From NCBI RefSeq assembly GCF_963678635.1, contig NC_087062.1, positions 68,914,223 through 68,978,222 on the forward strand: DNA of 64,000 nt, read 5' to 3'. Below, piece after piece: positions 46,167 to 58,078 of the stretch (position 1 is its first letter; every line of letters begins with the position of its first letter). Below the pieces are notes generated by a model, which worked only from the letters and a program-made list of their open reading frames with translations, had not been told where the DNA came from and made no database searches. Made by a program: the position numbers and the translations under genes. Source of the DNA: Symsagittifera roscoffensis. Lineage: Eukaryota; Xenacoelomorpha; Acoela; Convolutidae.

Positions 46167-46284
46167 TGGGGGGTTATGTGGGTTCAGGTGGGGGGTATGT
46201 GAGTTCAGGGTGGGGGGGGGTATGTGGGTTCAGAAGAGGGGGGTATGTGGGTTCAGAAGGGGGGGGGGGTATGTGGGTTCGGAG
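46167..46284 (+). repeat. G-rich minisatellite (five units)
   Basis: The core TATGTGGGTTCAG occurs five times with small changes, separated by runs of 6-12 G. The + strand has enough G tracts to form a G-quadruplex. An open frame of Gly-rich peptide across it (46100-46366) is a by-product of the repeat. Confidence 0.85.
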
Positions 46285-46289
46285 ATCAC

Positions 46290-48450
46290 AACAAAAATTT
46301 CAAACGGAAGCGTTTAACGCGACGATTGCGGCCGCGGAATCTTTACCAACCAAACAGTTTATTTAGTGAATTGTATGCGTATTCCTCTACAAGGACGCTC
46401 CCTTTGGTCTTCATTTTTTCTCTTGTTTTCTTTAATCGTTCCGACAAAATTGTAACAACTTTAAAGACTTGTCTCTGGTTTCCAGAATCTCATACACATG
46501 TAAAATTGGATGTCTATCCAGTGCTCAGTTTGGCCTAGTATTGAATTTTGTTTTGAATATAACTGTGCTTTTCATCTAGACCCTTTTTGTTCCAACAAAA
46601 GTGAGGACTATTTATGCTCTGGTGGTTTTATATCGATCTCTTGATCTGCATGCACCCATAGTGGTGTTCACACCATTATAAAACCTGCGAACAGTCTGTC
46701 TAAACTGCTCCTCCACTGAACTTTTAATCATAGTAATCAATTTTGTTACATTTTTCCAATTTGTTTCTGTAAAATTCGAAAATAATCATTTATAATTGAT
46801 TAGATTGGATTAAACTGTTATAGTACTTCAGCTTATTTTCAAAAAATTTATCGAGCGAAACATTATCTTTTATGATCCTTTATAATTGATTATAATCACT
46901 TTTTTGAATCTTTTTGTTTGCTATATTATTTGGTGATAATGAGTTTCAACTTAAATTAGTTATTTTGCGGTCTCGCTAAATTTGAAGTTGTTTTTGTTTC
47001 AATCGCGTTAAATAATAAGTTACGTAAGTATTTTTGTTATTTTTTACTCCGTGTTTTTTTTAACCCCACAACCAACCCCACACAAATCCCCCCCCCCCCG
47101 TTTTTACTACTACCAAATTTACCTATTCCGGTGGGCGGTGTGGTGGCGTATTTGGTCAAGGTGTTTGATGGGTGTTGGGGTAAGCGCTGATGTGGGAGTT
47201 GTGAAAAGGTGGATGCTTTCAAATTTAATTGAAGCAGCTAACTGCTGTTATAAGTACTCTACACGACTCAAATTGTAACACTAAAAGTTTAATATGATCA
47301 GCCTAAAATTCTTAGTTTTGCCACTGCTTATTTAACCAAACGATATTCGAAACCAATAAAATGGCAGCTTTGCCCTGATAGGAGCAGGCTTGTTTGAAAA
47401 CGTTCTACACAAGCTATCTTAAGTTCAAAACAAGATTACTCGTATACCAGGCAAAGCCCTAAATGTTCCGACTATGCCCCTTAATCTCTATCGAATAGTT
47501 TTTGGGAAAAAAATACTGAAAATCTATAAATTTTGGACAATATGAAAAGTCAAGTGTAAAAATTTGAGCCGTAAGAAATTATTACAATCAATTAGCTATA
47601 GCCTCAATTCAATTTGGAACGCTTTTGATTTGCGGGATAATTCGCCACGCATAAATATTTTGCGTTACGCTTTCAATATTATGAATAATATGTTCGAATT
47701 GCACATAAATTAGTCTATCGACGGATATGAAAATTTATTTTTAAAAACTGTTATTTTGGTCGCCGAGAATTGATTAAAAAAAAACCCCACAGTATTCTTC
47801 GAAAGTCGGAACAATTATGCGTCTAATAAAATGCTAATTTTTTCAAATGTTATAAGAATGTTATAGATTGCTCGTTATGAGTCCCAAGTTAGGCAAATTG
47901 GCAATTTTCAAAAGGTAATTTTTCAACAAAAATATATGATAATTGATATGTCATTTGAACTCATTTGAACATTTGAACGACATTAGTACCTTCATAGTAA
48001 AAAACTTTTGTTCAAAAATGTATGTAGTCGAAAATTGCCCGGAGAAAATAACCACACAGACCACAAATGTTCAATCTTTTCGAAATTTGGAAGAATTTCT
48101 GAAACGTTTGCCTAAAATTTGAAGAACATGCAATTTTTGGAAAACTTAAAGGCCAAAAATACCATGCTTCAAATCAATGGGAAACTATTTCTGAGTCAAA
48201 GTTTTTCGTCCCTTGCCCGTTTATGGAACAAATTACCTATTCTGGGTAGATTGCCACAAACTGACCCTGTTAATACCCGTACCGAGAATTTTTTAAATGT
48301 CTGACCTGAAGTACTTCATATCCAATCTAATTTCTGGTCAGAAATTTTTTTGAAATGTTTAAATAAAGGGATTTTTTTTAAATTTTTTTATTTCCAATCT
48401 TAATTCTGATTAGAAATTAGCTATATCTAGGCAATTTCTAGCTAGAAAAC
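46290..48450. other. Gene-free intron sequence with one inverted repeat
   Basis: No gene recognised. At 47362-47475 an imperfect inverted repeat (AGCTTTGCCCTGATAGGAG against CCAGGCAAAGCC) recurs in part at about 15820-15870. A poly-C run lies near 47088-47099. Confidence 0.45.
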
Positions 48451-48452
48451 AA

Positions 48453-48522
48453 TTATCCTGTTGGGGTTCGAACCCCTGACTTTTAGCCTTCTATGCGGTT
48501 GTGCTATCCACTATGCTGCAGA
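48453..48522 (-). repeat. tRNA-like relic
   Basis: The minus strand has an A-box-like TAGTGGATAGCAC and a perfect B-box core GGTTCGAACCC, with a GGGG/CCCC T-stem. The acceptor and anticodon stems do not pair, so this is a decayed tRNA or the head of a tRNA-derived SINE, not a working tRNA gene. Confidence 0.5.
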
Positions 48523-49352
48523 AGAAAGATAGTCTTAGCAAAATTTACAAGTGCAGTCAAAAAAAAGTTTGCAGTTAGTTTGCATTGTATTGTTAATGTT
48601 AATGTGGATACTCAAAGCATGTTTATCCTGTTACGGCTGAGCAGTGAACTGATTTCTCGCTATTTCTTTCCAGAAACTATTTATTTCTCCGATAGAAAAA
48701 AAAATAGATTATTTCTGCATAGAAAATACGAGAAAATTAGGCTATATAATATGTATAAAAATTCTATCTGGAAAAAGAGCCTCCGTTGGGTACAGGTAGT
48801 CAGTTTGTGGTAATCGTATGGTTCAAAACCAACCATACGAGGAGCATCCGTGACGTCAGACAGTACGATAACAGTCACAGCACAGTCCAACGTTTTTGAT
48901 TATGTATATCCCCATATAGTGTAAAAAATTGAATTGATTTTTGCAACGTTTTTGCTGTCCCAGCGTTTTACGTATTGACAGTGCGCACCGACCGAAAGGG
49001 CGCAATTTAATGTGAGTGCGTTTTATCAGAAAAGTTTTTATTTTGTTATCGGGAGGCAAGGGCAAAAACCACGAACAAAAAAATGGCTCCGGCAGCATAC
49101 AAGAAAACTGATCAGTGATGAGTATCTCTTTTACCTCAAGACAATGATATATTTTAAATGATTTAAAAATTATTTTATAAAGTTTTCATTTTTTCAACAA
49201 AATTTAAATGTTGCTCACATTTTAAGAACTTTTAGACTCCTTTATGGGAATTCTGAACATTCAAAGCTTCGCCCAGATGTTAGTAGTCCCATTTAAGCTA
49301 AGCTGATATATTGCTGGCTTTATTTGTAAATAACTTCTGCTTGATTGTTTAG

Positions 49353-49459
49353 GTATCTGCCTCTGCACAGATAAGGGGGACGAGGAGTGGGAGGCCGCGT
49401 GGGCGCATCTCAAAGCCACCTTCTCCAGCATCGCCGACCGAGATGAGATCCTCAAACAG
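49353..49459 (+). CDS. GNAT acetyltransferase, middle exon
   Basis: A 107-nt exon between acceptor TGTTTAG and donor GTGCTC. It completes the split Gly codon and encodes ICLCTDKGDEEWEAAWAHLK and onwards to RDEILKQ, ending on a codon boundary. It joins in frame to both neighbours, which is the strongest argument that the three exons are one gene. It is clearly more GC-rich than the surrounding intron, as expected for coding sequence. It corresponds to the segment between the central strand and motif A of the GNAT fold. Confidence 0.82.
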
Positions 49460-50457
49460 GTGCTCATTTTTTGTTCACATCAGGTCCCAATGGAAGCAAA
49501 ATTTTTCTCCCTACTGATTGGACAAAAAAGTGTGGATATTGGATTAACTACTCAATTATGACTGCCTGAACGTCTAATTCATTATAAAAGAAACAGGCAA
49601 AAGAGTAGTGCTTTTCTTCACCCACCCCTCCCATTTTCTGGCGTTGGGACTTTGCTTTGCACCCCTAAACCCAAGCCGAGGCGCTCGACTCCAGATTCGA
49701 TCAAAACGTTTTTAACAACTTGATTCGGCCTTTCGAGCCAAACGAAATCCGTTATCGACTTGCTGATTTTTCCGAAAATTTTTTAAATTTGTTCGACTCA
49801 ATCAGAAAGTTCTACTTTATCGGACTTCATTCGACTTCATCGGACGCATGATTCGACCGCGGTCGACCCATGAGTCGACTACGCTCCTCTTTTACCCCTG
49901 ACTCCCTGCAACCTATTTTTGAGCCTTTTGACATATGATTTGACCATCTTCGGCCACGGATTCGATTCTGTTCGACCCGGGATTCAGCCTCGATCGACTA
50001 GCGACTTTTTTCGTCGGTCGAATCATGAGTCGAGCATCTCAGCCTGGGAATTTTGGATGCCGCTTCTTTTTTGAAAAAACGCCATTTTGGATTTTATTAA
50101 CGATATTCATTTATCGCGCACTGACTTCATAATTGGCTCTTTTTTGTATACAAAATAAAGCTCTTTTTTGTACACAAAAAGAAGTAAAATAACTGTGAGG
50201 GCTTCTTTGGCGCCAAAAAAATGCTAAACTTAAGGGACAATGGGCCCGAAAAAAAAACGTAATTGTTTAATCTTAACATTCCAAAAAGAGCTCAAAACGC
50301 AAGATTTATCCAAAACTCGAAGCATCTAAGGAACTTTATGCAAGTTTTTGCCAAACTAGGGTTTCAATAGAGCTCGAAAACGCATTGGTGTGCCTAGAAA
50401 GCAGACACAAGTTTCGAAAAATCAGAGTCAACTCCTATTTTTTGTGTATTCCATTAG
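49460..50457 (+). other. 998-bp intron
   Basis: Bounded by donor GTGCTC and acceptor TTCCATTAG, phase 0. No repeat or gene could be delimited. Several short TCGACT/CGACT-rich stretches occur near 49735-50030. Confidence 0.75.
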
Positions 50458-50781
50458 GTGTACGAGGGTGACGATCGACAAGCTGGAAAAACGTGTCAGA
50501 TACATCAGCTAGCAGTTGACAGTCGCTTCCGCCGAATGACTGTCGGGTCGCAACTTGTGAAAGCATGCGTGAAAAAAGCAGACGACGAGAGGTTCCACCG
50601 CGTGAGCATCGTTTGCACAGATGCTTTCTCGGAAAAGATAGTGAAAAAACTGAAGTTCCAATCAATGGGAGAGCCACTGCACTACAAAAAATTCACCCAC
50701 CCTAAAACTGGGGCTCTAATTTATAAATGTATCTACAAAAAACCACACAAGAAGATGCGACATTATGCTCTCAGATTTTGA
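50458..50781 (+). CDS. GNAT acetyltransferase, last exon with acetyl-CoA-binding motif
   Basis: 107 codons and a TGA. Motif A reads CQIHQLAVDSRFRRMTVG followed by SQLVKACVKKA; motif B shows TDAFSEKIVKKLKF, with the FSxKIxxKLxF arrangement typical of arylalkylamine N-acetyltransferase-like enzymes. The pyrophosphate loop normally R/Q-x-x-G-x-G/A is here RRMTVG (residues 234-239), so the first Gly is Thr. The C-terminus is basic (YKKPHKKMRHYALRF). Weakened loop chemistry may mean lowered or altered acetyl-CoA use. The gene sits on the + strand; no polyadenylation signal could be fixed in the 540 bp that follow. Confidence 0.85.
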   Translation: MYEGDDRQAGKTCQIHQLAVDSRFRRMTVGSQLVKACVKKADDERFHRVSIVCTDAFSEKIVKKLKFQSMGEPLHYKKFTHPKTGALIYKCIYKKPHKKMRHYALRF

Positions 50782-51324
50782 TATCTGCACTACTTTCAAA
50801 TTCAAAATTAATTTTTAAAACTATTCGTTTACATCAAAAACACTTCAAGCTATTTAAGTAGAGTAGACAAGACAAAATTTTTCTGGTGTCTACAAAATAA
50901 TTCAGAGCAATCAACAAACAAAAAAAAAATTCCCAAACTTATCACACAGCATTTAACACCCATTTCCTTAACCACCCATTTAACCCAATAATAAGATAAC
51001 CCCATTGCAATTTAACCACTTTTTAATACCACTTGTTGGAATCGAAGTGAAAGCTTTTGAAAAGGTTTTGGATCTATAGCCATCTATAAACGTCAAAGCT
51101 TTAATTGCGAAATTTTTGCGAAACAGAACGAAATATCAGGCACGCTGCTAAAAGCGGCTTACATTCAAATAGAAATGACATTGCCGAAAGTCTAGTTTTC
51201 AATACGATCTTGAAATCAATCTGACCGGAATTACACAAATAAGTAACAAAAATGAATGACTTTTTTCAAAATTGAACTTGATCATGAAAATATTTTCGCT
51301 TATATCCGATTTATTGAATGAAAT

Positions 51325-52953
51325 CAATTAAAATATGAAAACAAAATTGATTGTGACCAACAAGTTGATCTAATCGAAGCTTTATTCAAATGCCAATCTT
51401 TTTAAATTAAATTGATTTAATGTTTCGAACCCTTCTCAAGTAAGTCAATTTTTTCAAATTGTCGACATAGAAAACAAAGTCTAAAAGGTTTGCCAGCCAC
51501 TTGTCCCAACCTCGCGTCCCATCAGACGCGCAATCGTTCCGAGATTAAACAGCTAGAAACAGCATTATTTCAGAATATGATTCAAGACAGTGCGTTTTTT
51601 ACATCTCCAATTTACATACTTTTTCGTTTATGTCACGTTTTTGTCTCACTCGCTAATTGGTGCCCGTTCGAGCCGTTAGAGATCTTGAGTTACTGAATGG
51701 AACGTCTTTTTGCAAGTTGTCAATTAGTTTTTTATATGAGATGCGAACCACTGGAATATGACTGTATAGCATAATCCCAGCCCTCTACAGCATTGGTTGT
51801 TCTGGCAATAGGATGTTGCCGCATCTCTCTGATTCCGTGAAGGTGGAACAGGATTTAATAATTGACAACAATTAAAATATGAAAACAAAATTGATTGTGA
51901 CCAACAAGTTGATCTAATCGAAGCTTTATTCAAATGCCAATCTTTTTAAATTAAATTGATTTAATGTTTCGAACCCTTCTCAAGTAAGTCAATTTTTTCA
52001 AATTGTCGACATAGAAAACAAAGTCTAAAAGGTTTGCCAGCCACTTGTCCCAACCTCGCGTCCCATCAGACGCGCAATCGTTCCGAGATTAAACAGCTAG
52101 AAACAGCATTATTTCAGAATATGATTCAAGACAGTGCGTTTTTTACATCTCCAATTTACATACTTTTTCGTTTATGTCACGTTTTTGTCTCACTCGCTAA
52201 TTGGTGCCCGTTCGAGCCGTTAGAGATCTTGAGTTACTGAATGGAACGTCTTTTTGCAAGTTGTCAATTAGTTTTTTATATGAGATGCGAACCACTGGAA
52301 TATGACTGTATAGCATAATCCCAGCCCTCTACAGCATTGGTTGTTCTGGCAATAGGATGTTGCCGCATCTCTCTGATTCCGTGAAGGTGGAACAGGATTT
52401 AATAATTGACAACAATTAAAATATGAAAACAAAATTGATTGTGACCAACAAGTTGATCTAATCGAAGCTTTATTCAAATGCCAATCTTTTAAAATTAAAT
52501 TGATTTAATGTTTCGAACCTTTTCAAGTAAGTCAATTTTTTCAAATTGTCGACATACAAAACAAAGTCTAAAAGGTTTGCCAGCCACTTGTCCCAACCTC
52601 GTGTCCCATAAGAAGCGCAATCGTTCCGAGATTAAACTGCTAGAAACAGCATTATTTCAGAATGTGATTCAAGACAGTGCGTTTTTTACATCTCCAATTT
52701 ACATACTTTTTCGTTTGTGTCACGTTTTTTTCTCACTCGTTAATTGGTGCCCGTTCGAGCCGTTAGAGATCTTGAGTTACTGAATGGAACGTCTTTTTGC
52801 AAGTTGTCAATTAGTTTTTTATACGAGATGCGAACCACTGGATAATGACTGTATAGCATAATCCCAGCCCTCTACAGCATTGGTTGTTCTGGTAATAGGA
52901 TGTTGCCGCATCTCTCTGATTCCGTGAAGGTGGAACAGGATTTAATAATTGAC
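51325..52953. repeat. 544-bp unit in three tandem copies
   Basis: Copies at 51325-51868, 51869-52412 and 52413-52953. Copies 1 and 2 look identical wherever I compared them; copy 3 differs at scattered sites of about 3 percent. Each starts CAATTAAAATATGAAAAC. The unit contains the block TTTGCCAGCCACTTGTCCCA, which also begins the larger repeat that continues to 53975. Small open frames in both strands repeat with the unit and are not evidence of genes. Confidence 0.92.
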
Positions 52954-53975
52954 TTATGTGATTAATGTAAATAGATCCAGAAAAAGACAGAGCTTGTCAA
53001 TTTTTCATTTTTTCCGAATGTTTCAAGAAGCGATTGAAAACTGTTTGAATTTGCTGGACTATTTCATTTTCAAAGAGATTGGTATGTTTCTTCAGTTTTA
53101 TTTGATAAGGCGGCATAGACGCAAGCAGGAGCCATTTCTGAAAAACTAACGGCTGCTGAGTTAAGTTGGGAAAATCATGTTAGAAGTGACTTTGACAATT
53201 CTGTCAGCCCACCAAAAAAATTTTTTTTCAAGGATTATAGCATTTCCGATCCTCCGAATAAAATGCTTTTTTCGTTATTGTTTTATCTACTGTCAAATCT
53301 TACGAAGTTCTTGATTAGCTTGTATATTTAAAAATGTCTTGTTGACTGGTAGAACAGGTTCTCGTAGCTTGCAATTGCTTTGTGTAGTCGGAATTAAGTT
53401 TCAAGTGTTAGTAGGGCTAACTGAGTGGCAATTTTGTCTGTTATGGGCTGAATTGCTGTGTTTTTTGCGACGGTCGGGGTTTTACTGTCATTCGGACCCT
53501 GGATTTTTTGTTCGGAGCTGGTCGAGCATCAAGTTTTTGTCGTAAAATTATTCTGATTATGTCCACCTCTCGTTGCAATCAACTCTTTAGCATCCCTGTT
53601 TGTTGTTGCACGTTGTTTGAGAGTTTCATAACTTGGGTTTTTCTCTTTCTTAGAGGATCAAATGTAAGTTTTAATGCAATACGCTCTGGTTGATATGACT
53701 AATATTTGTTGATCTTTGAAAGACAAAGCAAAATGGAAAGACTAATCCCATGTTATAGCTCGTAGAATGGTATAAGAATAGTGCAAGAGCTAGGTAGTAT
53801 GTTTTTATGTAAAAATCTCAAAACCTCTTCCAGTTAGTACCTTGTAGCTTAATTCTGTTTTAAACAAGATCACTTCTTTACCGAAACAAACTGGAATTAT
53901 TTTTGAGTTGGTAGAGGTATGAATGGAGTTTAAAATGGCTTATCTGTCCTCAACTAGTACAAGTACTACAATATT
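52574..53975. repeat. Larger dispersed repeat R, copy 1
   Basis: Downstream of the tandem array, about 53330-53975 matches 56810-57550 in order. Examples are GGTTCTCGTAGCTTGCAATT against TGTTCTCGTTGCTTGAGC, and AAACTGGAATTATTTTTGAG against a similar stretch near 57460. In the minus strand short protein-like matches occur between the two copies, but stops are frequent. Origin unknown. Confidence 0.6.
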
Positions 53976-54569
53976 TGGCAGAGGACTTAAATTATCGGTT
54001 TTAAGAGGTCGTTCGCTTGTGCAAACCGGCAGAACCTGTTGAAACCCGACAGAAACTGTCCAAAGGGCGCTCAGCACTAAAACTTCAGTTCAAAAACCCC
54101 AGTTCCTTAAAAAATGTCCCAATTTCTGACTTTTTTTCAACGGGTTTAGTTTTTCCAAAACAACGGTTCCCTCCATTCATGAATTGAGAGTTCAACCAAA
54201 AAAACAGGCACTAAAGACCCCAGCTAAAGACTCCTGCATACTCAACTGAAAACCACAGCAATTCAAAAATATTTCTATAACTTAACAACGTTTTGTTCAT
54301 AAATTGAAAAAGAACTTTTTTAAAAGGAGTTTTTGGTGAAGACGTTGCTCCGGGAATATCGGAAACTTTTAGCGCCAGAAATTAAAGCCCGAAATTTTTG
54401 TCTTAAAATTGTGTAATTTTTGAAAAAAATTGATATTGCAGTGATTCGGAACAAAAATGAACTTTAAGAGCCGGCAAAAAACGTTCCTTGACTAAAAACG
54501 GCGGTTTTTTTTCAGATTTTTGGTTCGGGATAGAAGTTTAAAGATGTACTTTCAACGCCAAAAACAGTT

Positions 54570-54780
54570 TCAGAATCTTTCTCAAGTTAATACAACCGTT
54601 TCTATGGCTTTTTTGGATTTTTTGACACATAAATGCAAAACTAAAAGGTTTGCCAGCATTTTGTCCCAACTTGTATCACGGGAAGAAGGTTATTGTACTG
54701 AAATTTGTTGCTTACGCTCGGAACAAATTCTTACGTTTTCCGGGAGTCTAACATGAACAAGTTTTTCAAAACAAACCTGA
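54570..54780. repeat. Repeat R fragment
   Basis: CTAAAAGGTTTGCCAGC followed by TTTGTCCCAAC, as in the 544-bp unit, with TTTCTCAAGTTAA upstream. The remaining sequence between 53975 and 56420 shows no gene. Confidence 0.5.
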
Positions 54781-56429
54781 TCAAAACCTAAATAGGAAGA
54801 AAACATGAATTTTGAAATACAAAAAAAAAGATAAATCAAAATTTATACTAGTTCAACAAACACTAGATAAAGCTTTGAAAATATACACATCAAGAGCAGA
54901 GATCAAACGAAGACAAAATTTTGTAATTTTTTATTAAAACGCGGTATCTTTTCTTCTTTATAAAGTTACGGCCACTCGATGCACCAAAAACAAAAAATTT
55001 TGTACGGCAGCGTTTGTTTGCAAGCTGCCCACAACTTTGCACATTTTAGGATGGGCTCCGTGGAAAAAAGAAGGCTAAAATGCCATCCTTTGACAGCAAT
55101 TTTTGTCTACCCATTCACTCACGTTCGCAACTGGCTGGCTCCGAAGGGAGATTGGAAACAAAGTTTCGTTGGGAATACATGCTTTTCATTTAGGTAGAGC
55201 CGAAGTATAGACACAAAGCCAATCTTTTTTCAAATGAAATGGAAGGCAAACATAAGACTAATGCTAAATCTTCGTTGTTTTTTGTGTTGAAATTGAGGCC
55301 TTGTCATTTGATTTTTCTCAAGTAACTTTGTAAGAGATAGAAAAAACAACCGAAAACTTTTCAGGCCGTCAAGTAGGTGTAAAACCTGCAAAAACCTATT
55401 ACGTTTTTTCAGTTTTGTTTGGAGGGAAGGCCTATATGCGAGCAACTGCAATACCAGATCCATGAGCATGAAATGATTATAGCTGATAGAACATTTGGGG
55501 AGTAAGTTTAAATGTTTCATTGGTTAACCAAATAGATGGTTTTTTCAAATGAGTGTACTTTGGCCATTTTTTCTAAGTGAATGTGTAAATTCGAATATCG
55601 AAATTCAATCATAAGCTGGTTTCATGGTTCCAATTTATTGTGTTTTGTTTAGAGCATATAAAAACTGTCAGTATTTCATATTTGTCAAAAGAACTACGCC
55701 AAAATGTTGGGAATAACCACAAGCAGAATCTTACTTATCAGAAAAATTTAGTGAAACATCCAATTGAATTTAAAGTACAAAATTGTCACTAAGAGTTCAA
55801 GGTAGTTTGTAGCCTCGTTTTAATAAAAACAACTGATACAAACCAACCACGTTTTTCAATGTGATGCAATCGTTAATCACAGGAATAAAAACATTTTGTG
55901 ATAAAAATTAAAAATAAGGAGTTCATTCGCCATCAGTCTGGTGTTTTAAATGAAATACAATTTTAATTTTTGTGGATTTACTGTAATTGACAGTGAATTG
56001 ACTAAGAACTAAAATTTACCGTGCTAAATTTCTGTTTGAAAACTAGGACACTTTTTTTAAAGAGATAATTCAACAGGAGCTGCCAGATTCAGCAGGTTAT
56101 TTACAATAATACAACTGACCGGTAAAAGTCCTTTATCTATAAACTGATTCATGTGTCCGTAAAATACCAAGCTGGTTTGCATCGCGGGAGAAATTCGATA
56201 TTTCAACTGCTCTTTTACCGTTTTTTTGTTATGTTTTGTCAAAGAAGGCGAAAAATTTAAAGATAACAGAGGAAACATTGAAATGATTTTTGTTTTCAAA
56301 ATTTTCCTTCGTTCCGACACAAAAAGCATCATTTGCATCAATTATATCACTGCAAACGGCTTCTGAAAGGTATTCAAATTCCACGGGGAAAGATTACCAC
56401 GTGTTGTCATTTTTAACATGCAATTATGT

Positions 56430-57550
56430 TTATTCAAATGCCTATCATTTCAAAGCAAAACTTATCTAAACTTTCGAACTATCTAAAAATTCTGTTTTTT
56501 TTATTTGTCGGTATTGAAGCAATGTCTATAGGGATTTGCATCACTTAGTTTTAAACTAGCATCTCGCTAAAAGAGAAACATTTTGGAATAAAATTGCTAG
56601 AAAAAAAACTTCTTCAAACGCGATCAAGGCAGCGTGTTTTTAATATCTCCAGTTAATTGCAAAGAGAAGTTTTCCTCAAAAAAAAACTGACAAAAAATAT
56701 TAGGTTTAGAAAAGTACAAAAAAAACTAACAAAAAACAAAGCTTCTGTACGCATTAGCCCAAAACAATGCAAATCGGCTTTTTTCTGAAACAAGCATATT
56801 ATAGCACGTAGACTTCACCGGGTAGACTGGTAAAACTTGTTCTCGTTGCTTGAGCTTGGGTTGTGCAGTTCGCATCAAGTTTCTTCAGCTGCTAGCGCAA
56901 ACTCAATGGCAAAATTGTCTTTTATAGGTTGAATCTCAGTGATGAGTGTGACTGTCGAGGTTTTTCTCTCGCTCAGATAATTGATTTTTTTTTTCAAAAC
57001 TAGCCGAGCATCAGGTTTTATCGTAAAAGTCACTTGATTATGCTCAACTTTTGCTTCAATGAAAAACTTGTCAACCGTAACTGTTGTTGCTTGTTGTTTA
57101 TGGGTTTGATAATTTGGTCTTTTCAATTTTCTAGTGGGTCAGGTCTTACATATAATGCAATAAGTTTAATGCGACAATTATAAATTTGATATTTATAGCG
57201 ATTCAAATTGGCAGTGATTTTGTTCTGACGAACTCGTGGTTTCATGCCTTGTTCTCCGATTGGTCGGTTAATTTTTGATAAAATAAGAAAGGGCCTTTCA
57301 AACACCATAGCTCAAAAATTGGTTAAAAGTGTCCGAGTTAAAGACAGTATCATTTCATACAAAAATTTCCAGAAAAAACGTTTTTGTTCCTTTCAATTAG
57401 CACCTGGTTTTTTTTTTCGTTTTGAATAAGTGAATGAAGGATTAATTCTTCAACTTATCCAGTGAAATTATTTTTGAGATGATAGAGGCATCAACGGAAT
57501 AAAGAATAAGTGTCTTCTCTGGCCTCAATAAGTACACTCAATTTTAGTGC
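56430..57550 (-). pseudogene. Repeat R, copy 2, with a decayed protein frame
   Basis: On the minus strand the frame 57126-56875 (83 residues) reads KRPNYQTHKQQATTVTVDKF, then IEAKVEHNQVTFTIKPDARL and ends FAIEFALAAEET. The upstream frame 57308-57123 (IALYVRPDP at its end) appears to continue it across a frameshift. Copy 1 has the parallel peptide KRKTQVMKLSNNVQQQTG near 53620 in a broken frame. Alternating hydrophobic residues suggest a beta-rich extracellular or structural domain. I recognise no family. Confidence 0.4.
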
Positions 57551-57639
57551 CTGTTGCAGCGCAAATATAAAACAATAGTACAAATGCATATAAACGTAAA
57601 TGTGCGAGAGTATAAATGCATATAAAAGTAAATGCATAC

Positions 57640-57715
57640 AGGGACAGTAGCCAAGCGTATACATGGTGCGTCCCGGCGGGTTCGGCGCCGGTTCGAATCC
57701 CGACTAGGTCATTTC
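57640..57715 (+). repeat. tRNA-like sequence, probable SINE head
   Basis: TAGCCAAGCG fits an A box and GGTTCGAATCC is a perfect B box, spaced as in a tRNA. The acceptor stem pairs poorly and the middle is GC-rich without a clear anticodon arm. It is preceded by tandem ATAAATGCATATAAA-like units (57560-57640). A pol III-derived SINE fits better than a working tRNA gene. Confidence 0.5.
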
Positions 57716-58078
57716 CTTTCTAGAACTCGAATATGCACCGAACTTGATGGGATGCTCCGTAACCAGGTTCGGTCCCCCCAAAACCCATTTTAACCGTCTT
57801 TTCGCTCTAATTTGGTTCAGCCTTGGTTAAGGCTGACCTTTAAAAAGAGCAATTTGTCTCAAGGACAAATACTGGCCATTTTTGCAGCTTGCTTTGAGTT
57901 ATGCAGTTTATTGTGGCCGATGTTACCGATAACAATAAAAAAGTTTTGTTATGAAATCTCATTGTTACCGAGTTATTTTGCCGATAAAATGCTCGAATTA
58001 AATTGTTTGAAATTCGATATTTTTACAATCCGTGGAGATTGAGCGCACATTTTGGCGCCCCACAAGGGACCAGTTGGT

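Larger units (their letters stand above)
20132..49352 (+). other. 29.2-kb intron of the acetyltransferase gene
   Basis: The donor GTAAGC at 20132 and the acceptor TTGATTGTTTAG ending at 49352 join a Gly codon split after its first base (G|GT). The intron houses the 18.65-kb minus-strand retroelement and several smaller repeats. From 20200 to 22075 I see no gene, only family C-like fragments near 20760-20870 and 21670-21790. Confidence 0.8.

Noticed and set aside
46100-46538. Gly-rich open frames across the minisatellite
   Set aside because: They arise from the tandem repeat; different frames give equally repetitive peptides.
48453-48522. Functional tRNA gene
   Set aside because: B box is perfect but acceptor and anticodon stems fail to pair.
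51325-52953. CRISPR-like or satellite array
   Set aside because: Only three units of 544 bp without spacers in an animal genome; this is a local tandem duplication.
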